From Prosopocoilus inquinatus (lineage: Eukaryota > Arthropoda > Insecta > Coleoptera > Lucanidae), in the NCBI GenBank assembly GCA_036172665.1, contig CM069880.1:9426501-9490500 (forward strand): a DNA stretch of 64,000 bases, given 5' to 3'. Made by a program: the position numbers and the translations under genes. The notes beneath the pieces were generated by a model. It had not been told where the DNA came from. It worked only from the letters and a program-made list of their open reading frames with translations, and did no database searches. This document shows positions 23,335-32,708 of the stretch, in pieces. Each line of letters opens with the position of its first letter. The first letter of the stretch is position 1.

Positions 23335-24140
23335 TAGAGGGGTTGATTTGACCCTGTGTTATTATTATTATTTCTTTTAATTGAGAGTGGTTGGTTAAGG
23401 TTGTTTTAAATTTGATAAATAATAGCTTGTCGAAGCCAAAAAAAAAAAAATGAAACAACATACGATCTGATTTGGAACGGGTTTGCAATAAAATTAGTAA
23501 AATTTCTGTCAGTGTAAACCAGAGCCGAGCGCAATAAATCTCGATAATAAGGCCGCAAAAATATCGACACAATTTAAACAGCAAAAAACTGGTTAATTTT
23601 AGTTACAGGGGGGGAGAAAAAAGAGCGGGCATTGCGCAAGCGAAAAAACCTGATCACACGAATCAAAAACAAAAAAAGGTCGGACATCATTTTTAACAAC
23701 GGATCCGCCGTCAATAAATATACAATACAGATGTTACTTAACAAGGCCCTGGCCAAAATTCGAGAAAAGGAGTCATAAATATTAAAAAAAAAAACGGTTT
23801 GAAATCTTTTCATCTTGCATAAATGCAAAGTAAGCTTGCGCTACGTACACCGGACCAAACTGTTTCATGCCAATTATAGTCATATACGTACCCAATTTAT
23901 TCCCCGCTTTGTTTCCTACGAACTACGTCAGTTGCAAACAAACGTTAATTAAACTACATCAAACGTTTCGGACTGTTCATTCTTAAAAGTCACGTCAATC
24001 AAATTCATGCGTCAATTTCACGTGGAATGCGACAAAACACAATGAATATATTAAATTTCTGTACTATAAAAAACAAAAAAAAACAAACCCTTTGACATTT
24101 TACACGTCGCTTTCAAATTAACAATTCTGATTTACGCGTA
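23335..24140. other. unique AT-rich sequence, nothing seen
   Basis: Contains poly-A runs (23440-23452, 23787-23795) and no repeat or gene signal. Confidence 0.5.
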
Positions 24141-24560
24141 CACAGGGTGAATCTGAATAAGTGTCCGACCCGTTAAGAGCGTATTCAGTTAATTGCAAGA
24201 AATAAATCTCAAAAATCAACCTCCTTTAAATCCAAAATGGAAATCACAATTCATTTCTTACGTATACATACGCAAATCCGAAATTTGAATGAATGAATTG
24301 CGTTTTATACATATTTTTTTTGTGCAGAAAAACATTTTACAGTTTGATTTCAAGGTAGACGCTAGTGTTTCGTTCTATTCTACGCTCTTGTGACGCAAGT
24401 GCCCATCGACCAATTTATATCTGAATCTTCAACGCATTTTTTCTCAAAAACTTTCACCCCCACAGATATTACACCCCCTAAGCATATAAACTTCTTTTTT
24501 TCTTTGTCTATGTACCACCTGTGGTTGACGGGTCGCGCACTTATTTTGAATCACCCAGTA
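24141..24560. mobile_element. TIR element, gggtga...tcaccc family, copy 2
   Basis: Left end acagggtgaatctgaat, right end attttgaatcacccagta. The internal order matches 6525-7118: aatccaaaatg, ttcatttcttacgt, gctagtgtttcg, tgaatcttcaa. It is shorter than copy 1 because the A/T-rich insert is absent. No coding capacity. Confidence 0.75.
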
Positions 24561-25399
24561 TTTGTAACATGAAAGTTTTAATTATTTACAAGAATTACAG
24601 GGGTTCCTTTGCAATCATTATTTGGCACATTTTTTTAAGGAATCCCATAAATAAAATTTAATAATTTAATGTAAAACTCGTGTGTTAAATTATAGATAAA
24701 AATTCCATCGGCATCCTCAATTAGTTTTCTTTGTAAGAAGTTTTTTTTTGGGGTGTTTTATTTTATTTTTTTCAGTCGAATTGCTACGAGCGACGCCACG
24801 TCGATTCGGTTACGGGCAGAAGAGATAGCGCTCGTGTTTTATTTATGAAATATTCAAAATAATTCGCATTTTAATAATATACACAATTTGATGTGAATCG
24901 TCGTTGTTTTGAGTACCATTGTATGGTAATAGCTGCGACTTCTGCAAAGTCGGAAACATGTTCTGGTCCCGCGTCGACATGCTGTTATACTAACGGTTTG
25001 CTCTGTTTTACGATATAAATTTGATCGAATTTGGCTCGAATTTCTTGTAAACTTGTACGCGTCCAAATACAAATAACTTATGTTGACGTTCGGCGTGTCC
25101 GTTAGATGTTTTAAGACAAGACGTCTCATTAAAATTGCGTCTGGGAAAGAACACTTGCGAATAAAAAAAAAATGAACCAGCACAGTGGTACATACTACGT
25201 TTTACAGCGTCTGAAACTCGCCTTATTTAAAATGCAAGACAAATATTCGGTAATTATTTCTTGAATTTTTATTTCTTTATTTACGCAGCAAATGGCCCAT
25301 TGTTCTTTGTCACAAATTGTTACACTGTAGTACAACTGAATGAAGATTAAATGATTAACACTCAATATTTTTATTTTTAAGACAACGCGGTATTAGAAA
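24561..25399. other. unique sequence, nothing certain
   Basis: No repeat matches. GC rises from about 24880. The open frames on the minus strand (24854-25193) have no recognisable domain. Confidence 0.45.
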
Positions 25400-25555
25400 A
25401 TGACTCCTTGCTATGTCTTCGCAATTGTGTTCTTTTTGTTTCCAGATTTATACAACGAGTCTGGCTCAGACGTCAAGGCAATGGAGAAGATGAACGTCCG
25501 TCGCAGCTTTTCTTTAATCAAGAAATACTGTGGTATGGTGTATCCATTGGAATAA
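25400..25555 (+). CDS. possible 51-residue ORF with hydrophobic N terminus
   Basis: An ATG at 25400 follows an in-frame stop and opens 51 codons to TAA. The first 15 residues are strongly hydrophobic (YVFAIVFFLF), like a secretion signal. The rest is charged and ends in KKYCGMVYPLE. No family is recognised and no dibasic-flanked peptide is obvious. The same DNA also contains an excellent splice acceptor at 25445, so the hydrophobic part may simply be the pyrimidine tract read in frame. The second explanation is as likely as the first. Confidence 0.15.
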   Translation: MTPCYVFAIVFFLFPDLYNESGSDVKAMEKMNVRRSFSLIKKYCGMVYPLE

Positions 25556-25596
25556 GCAACCCACTGGAATGTGTTTTCAAGTTGTAGGAGTGAGAG
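25446..25596 (+). ncRNA. candidate internal exon (151 bp), probably noncoding
   Basis: A pyrimidine-rich acceptor, ttctttttgtttccag, ends at 25445, and a donor, gag/gtaagc, begins at 25597. The enclosed 151 bp is less AT-rich than its flanks and is unique. All three frames contain stops. If spliced to the acceptor at 26453, one frame continues through the junction for about 46 codons, starting at an ATG near the exon's 3' end. A lncRNA or UTR exon is the most economical reading. Confidence 0.3.
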
Positions 25597-25794
25597 GTAA
25601 GCTATTCTTATATGTTACGTATAACGTACATCGAGTAATCAACTGAATTTTATCATGACTCGAAAACGTACGTCCCATACTTTTAACCTGTGCGGTTAGA
25701 TTTAGGTTCATTGGTTTTTATATTTTGGCATTATGTTGTTTAGTGATATTCCAAATTTTGTAGCACGTCACAAGTCAGTTCCCCTCATCCTTAC

Positions 25795-25932
25795 ACCCTT
25801 AGACTTTTAGACTAGCGCTGATGATGTCTGCGTTGCAGATGAAATCCGTATTTGCTATTAAAAAAGTGTCGGAAAAGGTGTGGTGAGGGGATACGGCCTT
25901 TTGTTTTCTTAGGTACAAAACCTTATGGTGTT
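25795..25932. other. probable retroelement scrap
   Basis: Holds gcgctgatgatgtctgcg followed by ttgcagatgaaatccg, the type of imperfect hairpin often left by retroelement ends. The related-looking ctgatgaagcccaaaatagg lies at 44849. No protein remains. Confidence 0.25.
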
Positions 25933-26037
25933 TTTCACTGAAGTGCACTGAGTGAACACTCAGAGTATTGCCATCTCGTTTTATTACATGAGGTTAGAAC
26001 GAGATGGAGATACTCTTAGTGTGCTCTCACTGAAAAG
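25933..26037. mobile_element. palindromic MITE, copy 4 (atctcgtt family)
   Basis: A 105-bp near-palindrome with arms tttcactgaagtgcact and (reverse) cttttcagtgagagcac. The core is agagtattgccatctcgtt and its inverse around ttacatgaggttag. It is the best preserved of the four copies. Confidence 0.7.
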
Positions 26038-26042
26038 CGTTG

Positions 26043-26323
26043 GTTGAATTCTTGGCTTCCGGTTGGAACCGCGTGTCTCGGATTCTTTCTACTGCCGACG
26101 TTTCGTTCTCCATTGCAGAAGAACTTCCTCAGGGCTGCTGGTGGTAGTGCTGCTGCTATTGGTGGTCTTGCTGCTGCTCTCAACGACAAAAAAGAATCAC
26201 CAGCAGCAATAGCATCACCACCACCAGCTCTGAGGAAGTTCTTCTGCAATGAAGAAAGAAACGTCGGCAGCAGAAGACAACCGAGGTACGTGGTTCCAAC
26301 CGGAAGTCAAAAATTCAACCATG
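26043..26323. mobile_element. fold-back element with cttcctcag/ctgaggaag arms
   Basis: The arms are long: gaattcttggcttccggttgg on the left pairs with the region ending ccggaagtcaaaaattcaac on the right. Both arms carry attgcagaagaacttcct and its inverse, plus gccgacgttt / aaacgtcggc. The loop is (GCT/GGT)-rich. An uninterrupted plus-strand frame crosses the whole hairpin from 26044, but it reads the inverted arms and is not a protein. The aaacgtcggc motif is common near ends of insect retroelements. Confidence 0.7.
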
Positions 26324-26452
26324 GACGAGGGTGGCGGAAGCCTTCAAGTCAAACAGTGAAAAGCACTAGTAATCAAGTCTTTCCGGTGTTGGTGACGCAC
26401 AGTTTTTACTTAAGAAGTCATTTCTTGTGCTTTCTTTTTTTCTTGTTTGCAG

Positions 26453-26590
26453 ATCATCGAACCATGAGGACCAACCTACCTACCTACCTACGATGGTGTG
26501 ATTCCACTGGACTCGTCGGAAAGAAGCAGAGAAAAACAACGCCGAGAACAAACGGCTCTTTTTAGAGTCAGCAACTCTTCACCTGAGAAT
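26453..26590 (+). ncRNA. candidate second exon of a noncoding transcript
   Basis: A long pyrimidine-rich acceptor (tttctttttttcttgtttgcag) ends at 26452. The sequence after it is more GC-rich, with a short (CCTA)n and then atggtgtgattccactgg. No donor follows before the A/T-rich (TA)n at about 26620, so it could be a terminal exon, although no clear AATAAA is present. A frame from the ATG at 26464 gives 33 residues with no known domain. Confidence 0.25.
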
Positions 26591-26691
26591 TCATATATTC
26601 GCCAGTCACAAAAATTATAATATATATATATATATAAAAATTCATTGTATAGTACGGTCCGGTTCATTTCTCTACTAAATCAATTGCTGAC

Positions 26692-26981
26692 TTAGCGGAG
26701 ACGCGAACCACATTCAGAAGTACAGTCAGCGCCTCTGGTGGACAGTAGCCGAAGCTTGCTGTATGCAAAGCACCCCTGGTGGGCGGTAGCAGAAGCTTCT
26801 TGTATATTTTGCGGTTCGTCTCCGTGCTAAATGTCGACGATTTAGCGGAGACGCAAACCACAAAAATATACAATAAGCTTCAGCTACCGTCCACCAGGGG
26901 CGCTTTGCATACAGCAAGCTTCGGCTACTGTCCACCAGAGGCGCTGATTGTATTTGCTTAGGTGGTTCGCGTCTCCGCTAA
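26692..26981. repeat. 290-bp hairpin, unit 1 of a tandem pair
   Basis: Outer arms ttagcggagacgcgaacca and its exact inverse at 26963-26981. The centre is gtcgac (26833-26838). Between arm and centre, each side carries two blocks: gcgcctctggtgg (26729) and gcacccctggtgg on the left, ccaccaggggcgc and ccaccagaggcgc on the right, plus paired aagctt-containing stretches. The period to the next hairpin is 341 bp. Confidence 0.85.
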
Positions 26982-27032
26982 ATAAACTCTTATCACCTGG
27001 TCCGGTTCATATCTCTGCTAATTCATTATTTC

Positions 27033-27323
27033 TTAGCGAAGACACGAACCACTTACAAAAGTACAGTCAGCGCCTCTGGTGGACAATAGCCGAAGCTTGC
27101 TGTACGCAAAGCGCCCCTGGTGGACGGTAGCCGAAGCTTCTTGTATATTTTAGCGGTTCGCCTCCGTGCTAAATGGCGACGGTTTAGCGGAGACGCAAAC
27201 CACAAAAATATACAGGAAGCTTCGGCTACCGTCCACCAGGGGCGCTTTGCATACAGCAAGCTTCGGCTATTGTCCACCAGAGGCGCTGATTGTACTTCTG
27301 TAAGTGGTTCGCGTCTCCGCTAA
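27033..27323. repeat. 291-bp hairpin, unit 2 of a tandem pair
   Basis: Same design as unit 1: ttagcgaagacacgaacca on the left, tggttcgcgtctccgctaa at 27305-27323, and four ccaccag(a/g)ggcgc blocks in inverted pairs. The linker (ccggttcat, tctctgctaa) is also duplicated from upstream of unit 1, so the whole 341-bp segment was duplicated in tandem. Open frames across it are mirror readings of the arms. Confidence 0.85.
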
Positions 27324-27479
27324 TATACCTTGCAATTTAACAGGGAGACAAACCACACAGTTAAGTATAGACTAAATACGATAATATAATTTGAAAAGAC
27401 AAACAGTTAATTGTTATTAAACTTTTATTAAGGACGGTCAATACAAAAGAATTATTAGCAAAATGATGAAAATAATAAT

Positions 27480-27800
27480 TAGAGCTGGGTCGATGTTTCG
27501 ATGTTTCGATGCGTATCGATACGCCAGCTGTATCGACGTATCGAATATCAGATATCGATACCTTTCGATATACCGGAAATCGATACGTATCCAAATATCG
27601 AATATCGATTCTTATCGAAATATCGGATAATGAATAAAGTCTAAAAGAAAATCATAGATTTTGTTTTAAACCTCTCTCCGATATATCGATACATATCGAT
27701 GCGTCGTTTCGATACAACGATACGTATCGATACGCCAACTGTATATCTGTATATCGATACGTATCGATGTATCGCATATCGATTTATACAGAAATTACAT
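27480..27800. repeat. TATCGATA-rich degenerate repeat
   Basis: Five exact TATCGATA octamers (27514, 27553, 27684, 27725, 27752) and many near copies (TATCGATG, TATCGATT, CGATAC) lie in about 300 bp. The left edge, tagagctgggtcgatg at 27480, resembles the TIR of the MITE at 28233, so this may be the inside of a related element. TATCGATA is the DREF core and CGATA the BEAF-32 core in flies. Binding here is only an inference. Confidence 0.65.
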
Positions 27801-27859
27801 CGAAATTCGATACACAATTACCCTCTAAAAGATAATGTAAGGATTAGATACAAACCGAA

Positions 27860-28210
27860 AAAATATTTACCGGAATATGTACCGGAAGTGTGTGAACATG
27901 GAGTGGGGGGCACCCCGAGAGTGTACATCGAAAATAGGGGTAACCGGAATGTGTTCGTACATCCGAACTTCGTGTACCCGGAATGTGAGTGTACCAGGAG
28001 CATTCCCGCCCGGAAAGCACGTACCTGAAGTACTTCTACCGCTCCGGAATGAGCCTACCCGGAGTTTGTGTATTCCGGGACCCGTTGTGTGAGTGTATCA
28101 GGAGTTTTTATGCCTGGAGGGGTATACCCGGAATTTATATAATATCCGAAGTGCGTATACTCGGTGTATGAATGTATCAGAAGTTATCCAAACTGGAAGA
28201 CTAGTACATG
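27860..28210 (+). repeat. GC-richer degenerate minisatellite, about 17-bp period
   Basis: Irregular repeats of a unit near gtacccggaatgtgtgt, with variants such as accggaagtgtgt, cccggaatttat and gtaccaggag. It is the most GC-rich stretch of its neighbourhood. It is interrupted by the MITE at 28233-28373 and resumes briefly to about 28450 (gtatccgccggagtg, ttccggatc). Confidence 0.6.
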
Positions 28211-28232
28211 AGTACACGCGGATTGTAATTAC

Positions 28233-28373
28233 TAGAGCTAGGCGGAAATTATTGAAACTCCAACGTCACGCACAAAATTTGACGCACCATGGTGTAAAGG
28301 CGTTTACGGCATGCGACACCGTGCCTCCGAACAGAAGTGGTGGGAGTCGATCATGAATTTTCGCCTAGCTTTA
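28233..28373. mobile_element. MITE with TIR TAGAGCTAGGCGG, 8-bp duplication
   Basis: Ends tagagctaggcggaaatt and, inverted, taaagctaggcgaaaatt. The exact flanks gtaattac (28225-28232 and 28374-28381) give an 8-bp duplication, although that octamer is itself palindromic. Length 141 bp. The 8-bp duplication suggests the hAT superfamily. It splits the minisatellite. Confidence 0.75.
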
Positions 28374-28381
28374 GTAATTAC

Positions 28382-30218
28382 CTCAGAAGTTTTTGTATCC
28401 GCCGGAGTGCATCCAAAATCATTACTCATTCCGGATCAATCTTCCGATGACTGTTGTTGCATCAATTCGTAACGTCCTGAAAAACGTTTTAGTTTTTATT
28501 TAGTTTAATGAAAGGAACAAAACATTTCGTTAACCTTAAAGTTTTTGGACTGACCAACAAGATTTATGTTTCAAAGTTTCACTAACAGAGATAAAGCAAA
28601 TACATACATGTGTATATGTATGTATGAAAAACAACTTGAGGTTATGTAACTAACATTTCCACTGGTGTCGATATGTGCAAGAAAGCGCGAGATCAATTGC
28701 GAGAGTGACAGCTGAAAGAGGGGTTCAAACCGTCAATGCGCGAGAAGAGAGAACGGTGTTTAATCCTTCAGCATGAGATAACATTAAAATGTTTCAGTTG
28801 CAGTTGCGTGCACGTTCCGAACGCCCGCGCTGCTACCTATTGATTTTTTATTGTGGCAAGAGGTGATAAAATAAAAATAAAAAAGCTTTCGTTAATACGA
28901 AAAAAAAACTTAGTTACTACTTAGTTAATCGGCAAAAGTTCAATGTGATGTTACCGATTAACATTTCTACTAATGATTTCTAATTTCGTTTAATTCACGC
29001 GGAGTTTGAACAGCCGTCCAATAGATTGTTTCAAATGGAATCGTCAGGCTAATTTATTTATTTATTTCATTGAAAACTTTTGCATGAACACATTCTAACT
29101 CGCACAGTGTTCACTTGGACAGGTATACACATCTTTTGCTTGGTGTTAAGAGTGTCGGACATTTAGCTAACATCAATCAATGTCAATTATTTACTATTTA
29201 TATATATGTATATATAGATATATACCTGTAGATGATGTACGGTCAAAGAACGGATCAAAATCGGACCGCCGATAATATCTTATACATTCTCCGGGTTTAA
29301 CTTCTTTTTTTTTTTCGTGCGTCGTGATCGCCTTAACAATGCACGACATTTGTTAAGGAAATTTGTATACAAACACAAATATTTAAGTTTCAGTCAAACG
29401 TCATGTCACATGATTACGTCACTGCGTTGCTTGCTATAAATGTACTAATTCTTTAAGAATGTCGTGGTTTAAATGATCACCGCACTGGCCTTGTATTTAT
29501 TATTTAAACGTGTTTGCGTCAGTACTTTACCATTCTATATTTTTTTTAAATTATTATTATTATAACACCCGTAGCCGTAACGTAATTACAACTCGCAATA
29601 AATAGTCAGTTCAGTCAATTCAATAAATAAATTAATAATTATTAAATATTAAAAAAAGAAGCCGCAATTCATATTGAGTTGATTATAAATTAATTTAAAA
29701 GCGAGTGTGTGGTGATTTTCCCCCCTCCGGGGGAGAATTTTGGAGCGCAATAAAAAAAAATGTCAGGGCGTTTTTTTTATTATACAATCTCGGGGTTCCA
29801 CCTATGTAGTAGAAATTAACATCTTTCATTTTATAGCCCCGACGATCTTCTATATTTTATTACGAGAAATATAAAATAATAAACACATAGTAAAAATGCC
29901 TACCGTTAAGTGTAATAATTTCGAATAATAAAATATTTTACCTCGCTTTTTACGCTCGTGTATAAGTAGGGCGACGAGTTTTTTCTTTTCTTTTTTTTTA
30001 ATTTCATTTTTCCGAGACGCCACGAAAACGGTGTCACGTGTATGTGTATTGTATGGGAATAAAATGAAGAATGCAACATCGGAAAGTATTTTTTCACACG
30101 CATAACATGAGCGGCTCGCGATTATATAACAGATTAGCGTTTATCCTTGAAATTCGCATTAAAAGATTCAACAACGCGATAATTTCGCCGAGGGTAAAAG
30201 AAAAATCTGTTTTAATTA
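28382..30218. other. unique AT-rich sequence, nothing certain
   Basis: No repeat matches and no gene signal. Contains tacatacatgtgtatatgtatg near 28605 and a TA-rich patch near 29203-29226. Confidence 0.45.
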
Positions 30219-30223
30219 TACAC

Positions 30224-30267
<44 letters not shown>

Positions 30268-30279
30268 ATACACACACAT
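30219..30279 (+). repeat. (CA)n microsatellite
   Basis: About 60 bp of CA dinucleotides with a few interruptions (cataca, aaacacactcata). Confidence 0.95.
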
Positions 30280-30743
30280 CTCGCTTATGATTATTATTTT
30301 TAATTACCTCAAAGGCCTCGTGTAATTTCCACCGAAGTCGTACGTATGCAAAAACACACACCACACTAATCTAAACATTTAATTAACTCGAATAATCACA
30401 CGCGATTAAAATAAAACGCTTTTCACCTTCGAGGTGGAATTTCGTCATAACTAAATTTATTATAACATTCGAAGATTTTATAGATCAAGCATGGTGACAG
30501 CTGACGTTTCTAGAACAAAACACAATTAAGTCTGACGTTTCGGTGGTTTAATTAAGCGAAACCCAAATTAGAAACCAATTCATTCTACGTAAATAGATGC
30601 AGGCACATCGTTAACGAAAATAAATAACGTAACAATTAGCACGGAGGGAAAAAAAACTTAATAAATTTCAAGCAACATTTACAAATGAAGTAAAAAATAA
30701 TTATTCGTATATGAACTCCTAATTTTTTTTTTCTTCTTAAACC
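30280..30743. other. unique AT-rich sequence, nothing seen
   Basis: No repeat match or gene signal. Confidence 0.5.
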
Positions 30744-31231
30744 CCACCCCCCGATCACGATTTTATTACCCATTTTGTTAAATTATTTTCGTTTCGTCTG
30801 ACATAACGATGTATACCCACCCAACACCTTTTATATTATTGTTATTAATAACATTTGCTTTATTATTTATTTAAGAAATCATATAGAAATCCATCCAACG
30901 TGTGATGTATGTTAGGGCCCGATCTCATAATCAAACTTTAGGAGATTTTAAAATTAAAGTCACAGTCCCATGTCCAGAAAAGATGCGAAAATGTAGTAAT
31001 TTATACATCAGATTGTGACTTTTATTTTAAAGTCTCCTAAAGTTCGATTATGAGATCGGACCTTAATATCCATCACATGTTGGATGGATTTCTATATGAT
31101 TTCTTAAATAAATAATAAAGCAAATGTTGTTAATAACAATAATATAAAAGGTGTTGGGGGCATACATCATTATATCAGACGAAACGAAAATAATTTAACA
31201 AAATGGGTAATAAAATCAAGATCGGGGGTGG
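30744..31231. repeat. 488-bp near-perfect palindrome
   Basis: Arms 30744-30967 and 31013-31231 match with only scattered substitutions and small indels, including ccaccccc at the tips, ttttattacccattttg, tttcgtttcgtctga and aatccatccaac. The spacer is about 45 bp. The middle of the palindrome is a Harbinger-like MITE (30915-31062). The other copy of that MITE (44659-44782) lacks the outer arms, so the arms look like host sequence present in both orientations. Confidence 0.88.
30915..31062. mobile_element. PIF/Harbinger-like MITE at the palindrome centre
   Basis: TTA lies on both sides (30912-30914 and 31063-31065). The ends are gggcccgatctcataatc and, inverted, ggtccgatctcataatcg. A 3-bp TTA/TWA duplication and G-rich TIRs are typical of PIF/Harbinger. 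A relative lies at 44659-44782. Confidence 0.7.
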
Positions 31232-32122
31232 TCTGACTAAATTAGGCATTTGGCTGAATAAGGCGCATGGTTTTGGTACGTGCCGTTTGGCAAAATACTT
31301 CCATAGCGTACGGTTGCTAAAAATCGTAAAGTGTTTTAATAGGATCGTAAATTCCGAGTTTGAAAAACAATAGTTACGACAGTTATAAATAGAAACTTTA
31401 TGTTACTAAAGTAATTTAATATACAAAAATATCGCTCACTCGTATACCGGGCGCGGAAAAAAAGTAGTTACACGTAGTAACCGGGGAGTGTGAAATATAA
31501 ATGGGCTCGCTTTTACAACTAGTGTTCTGCGGGTTGCCGTCATAAAACGAGCCGTAATAATGCGTATTCGAAGCAATTTAACTTATATTTACATTTCCAT
31601 TATACTAAATATTCCTGTATCAGGGGCTTAACTGGTTTAATTAAGGACTTACTGTGGTCAAACGTAATAAAAATTGATTAGCTTAAACACGAACAATTAG
31701 CATATCTGTTGATAATGATAAACGCGTCAACGCCTACCGTCCTATACATAATTCATTAAACCGAATTTAAGAAGTAAGTTATTCGGACAGCGATTTATAA
31801 AACGCATTTCATTTCAAATCTAGCATTTATTCAAAATATGTGCGTATCAGGGACCGCAGAATGAGTATCAACTGACAAGCACATTAAATCTCATAATCCT
31901 CGGTCGCCAGCAGAAACACAAACCCTTTTTTTTTAACACACGTGGATATCTACTATTATTCCAGGTTCAAAAGTATTCGTTTTTTTTAATCAAAACTTTT
32001 GCATATCATAACATTTACAAATTAAAGAGAAATCAGACTATTAGCAAACAAATGAGAAAGTTTTATTGTATACAGGGATGATATAATACGTGACAGTTGG
32101 AATGTATATGCTACATGTATGT
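31232..32122. other. unique AT-rich sequence, nothing certain
   Basis: No repeat match except a tacaggga terminus at 32071. No gene signal. Confidence 0.45.
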
Positions 32123-32202
32123 ACAACAATGCTCAACTGAAACGATACCGAATTCTTAAGAGCGTGGTTCGCATGCAGGAGTATCATTAAAGTTGAGTAT
32201 AA
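32123..32202. mobile_element. short MITE, acgacgctcaac family, diverged copy
   Basis: Left end acaacaatgctcaac, right part gcaggagtatcattaaagtt followed by gagtat. It matches 32479-32569 and, inverted, 40055-40166. Confidence 0.5.
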
Positions 32203-32478
32203 AACGTATAAAACGTATAAAATGTATAAAACGAATTGTACGTAAACTAAAGTATTATACGGTATAAAATTGTAAATATACAAAATTAAGATGCCTTCCG
32301 TTTTATCAACCAATACAATTTGTATGCCATTTTCTAGTGCAGGTTCTATTTAACTGGTTGTATCAAACAACATTCTGTTTATACAAACATGGAAAGTTGC
32401 TACAGTGATATTACCGGTTTGAGTTCATGTAAAATTAAGTTATTTGCTTATATATACAGTGTGTAAGTACATGTTAAA

Positions 32479-32569
32479 CAACGACGATCACTATAAATGA
32501 CATCATTTGACAGTTCTTGAGGTTATGATTCGCAAGCAGGAGTATCATTTAAGTTGAGCGTCATAGTAC
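32479..32569. mobile_element. short MITE, acgacgctcaac family
   Basis: Left end acaacgacgatcac, right end gttgagcgtcatagt, with a catttgacagtt block inside. Same family as 40055-40166. Confidence 0.6.
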
Positions 32570-32708
32570 AACCATCAGATGCAAATAAAAGTAGTGACTT
32601 GAAAGAACTTGATCGTCTGGATTATTTTTTAAACTGGTAAACATTTATTTAGATAATAAAATATTACGCAAGGTTATTGATATATTATATTATATATATT
32701 ATTATACT

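Noticed and set aside
26044..26565. 173-codon frame
   Set aside because: It reads both arms of the fold-back element at 26043-26323 and then unrelated sequence.
26664..27323. Multiple similar frames on both strands repeating SRSLLY and GALHTASFGYC
   Set aside because: They are mirror translations of the two tandem hairpins and not a gene family.
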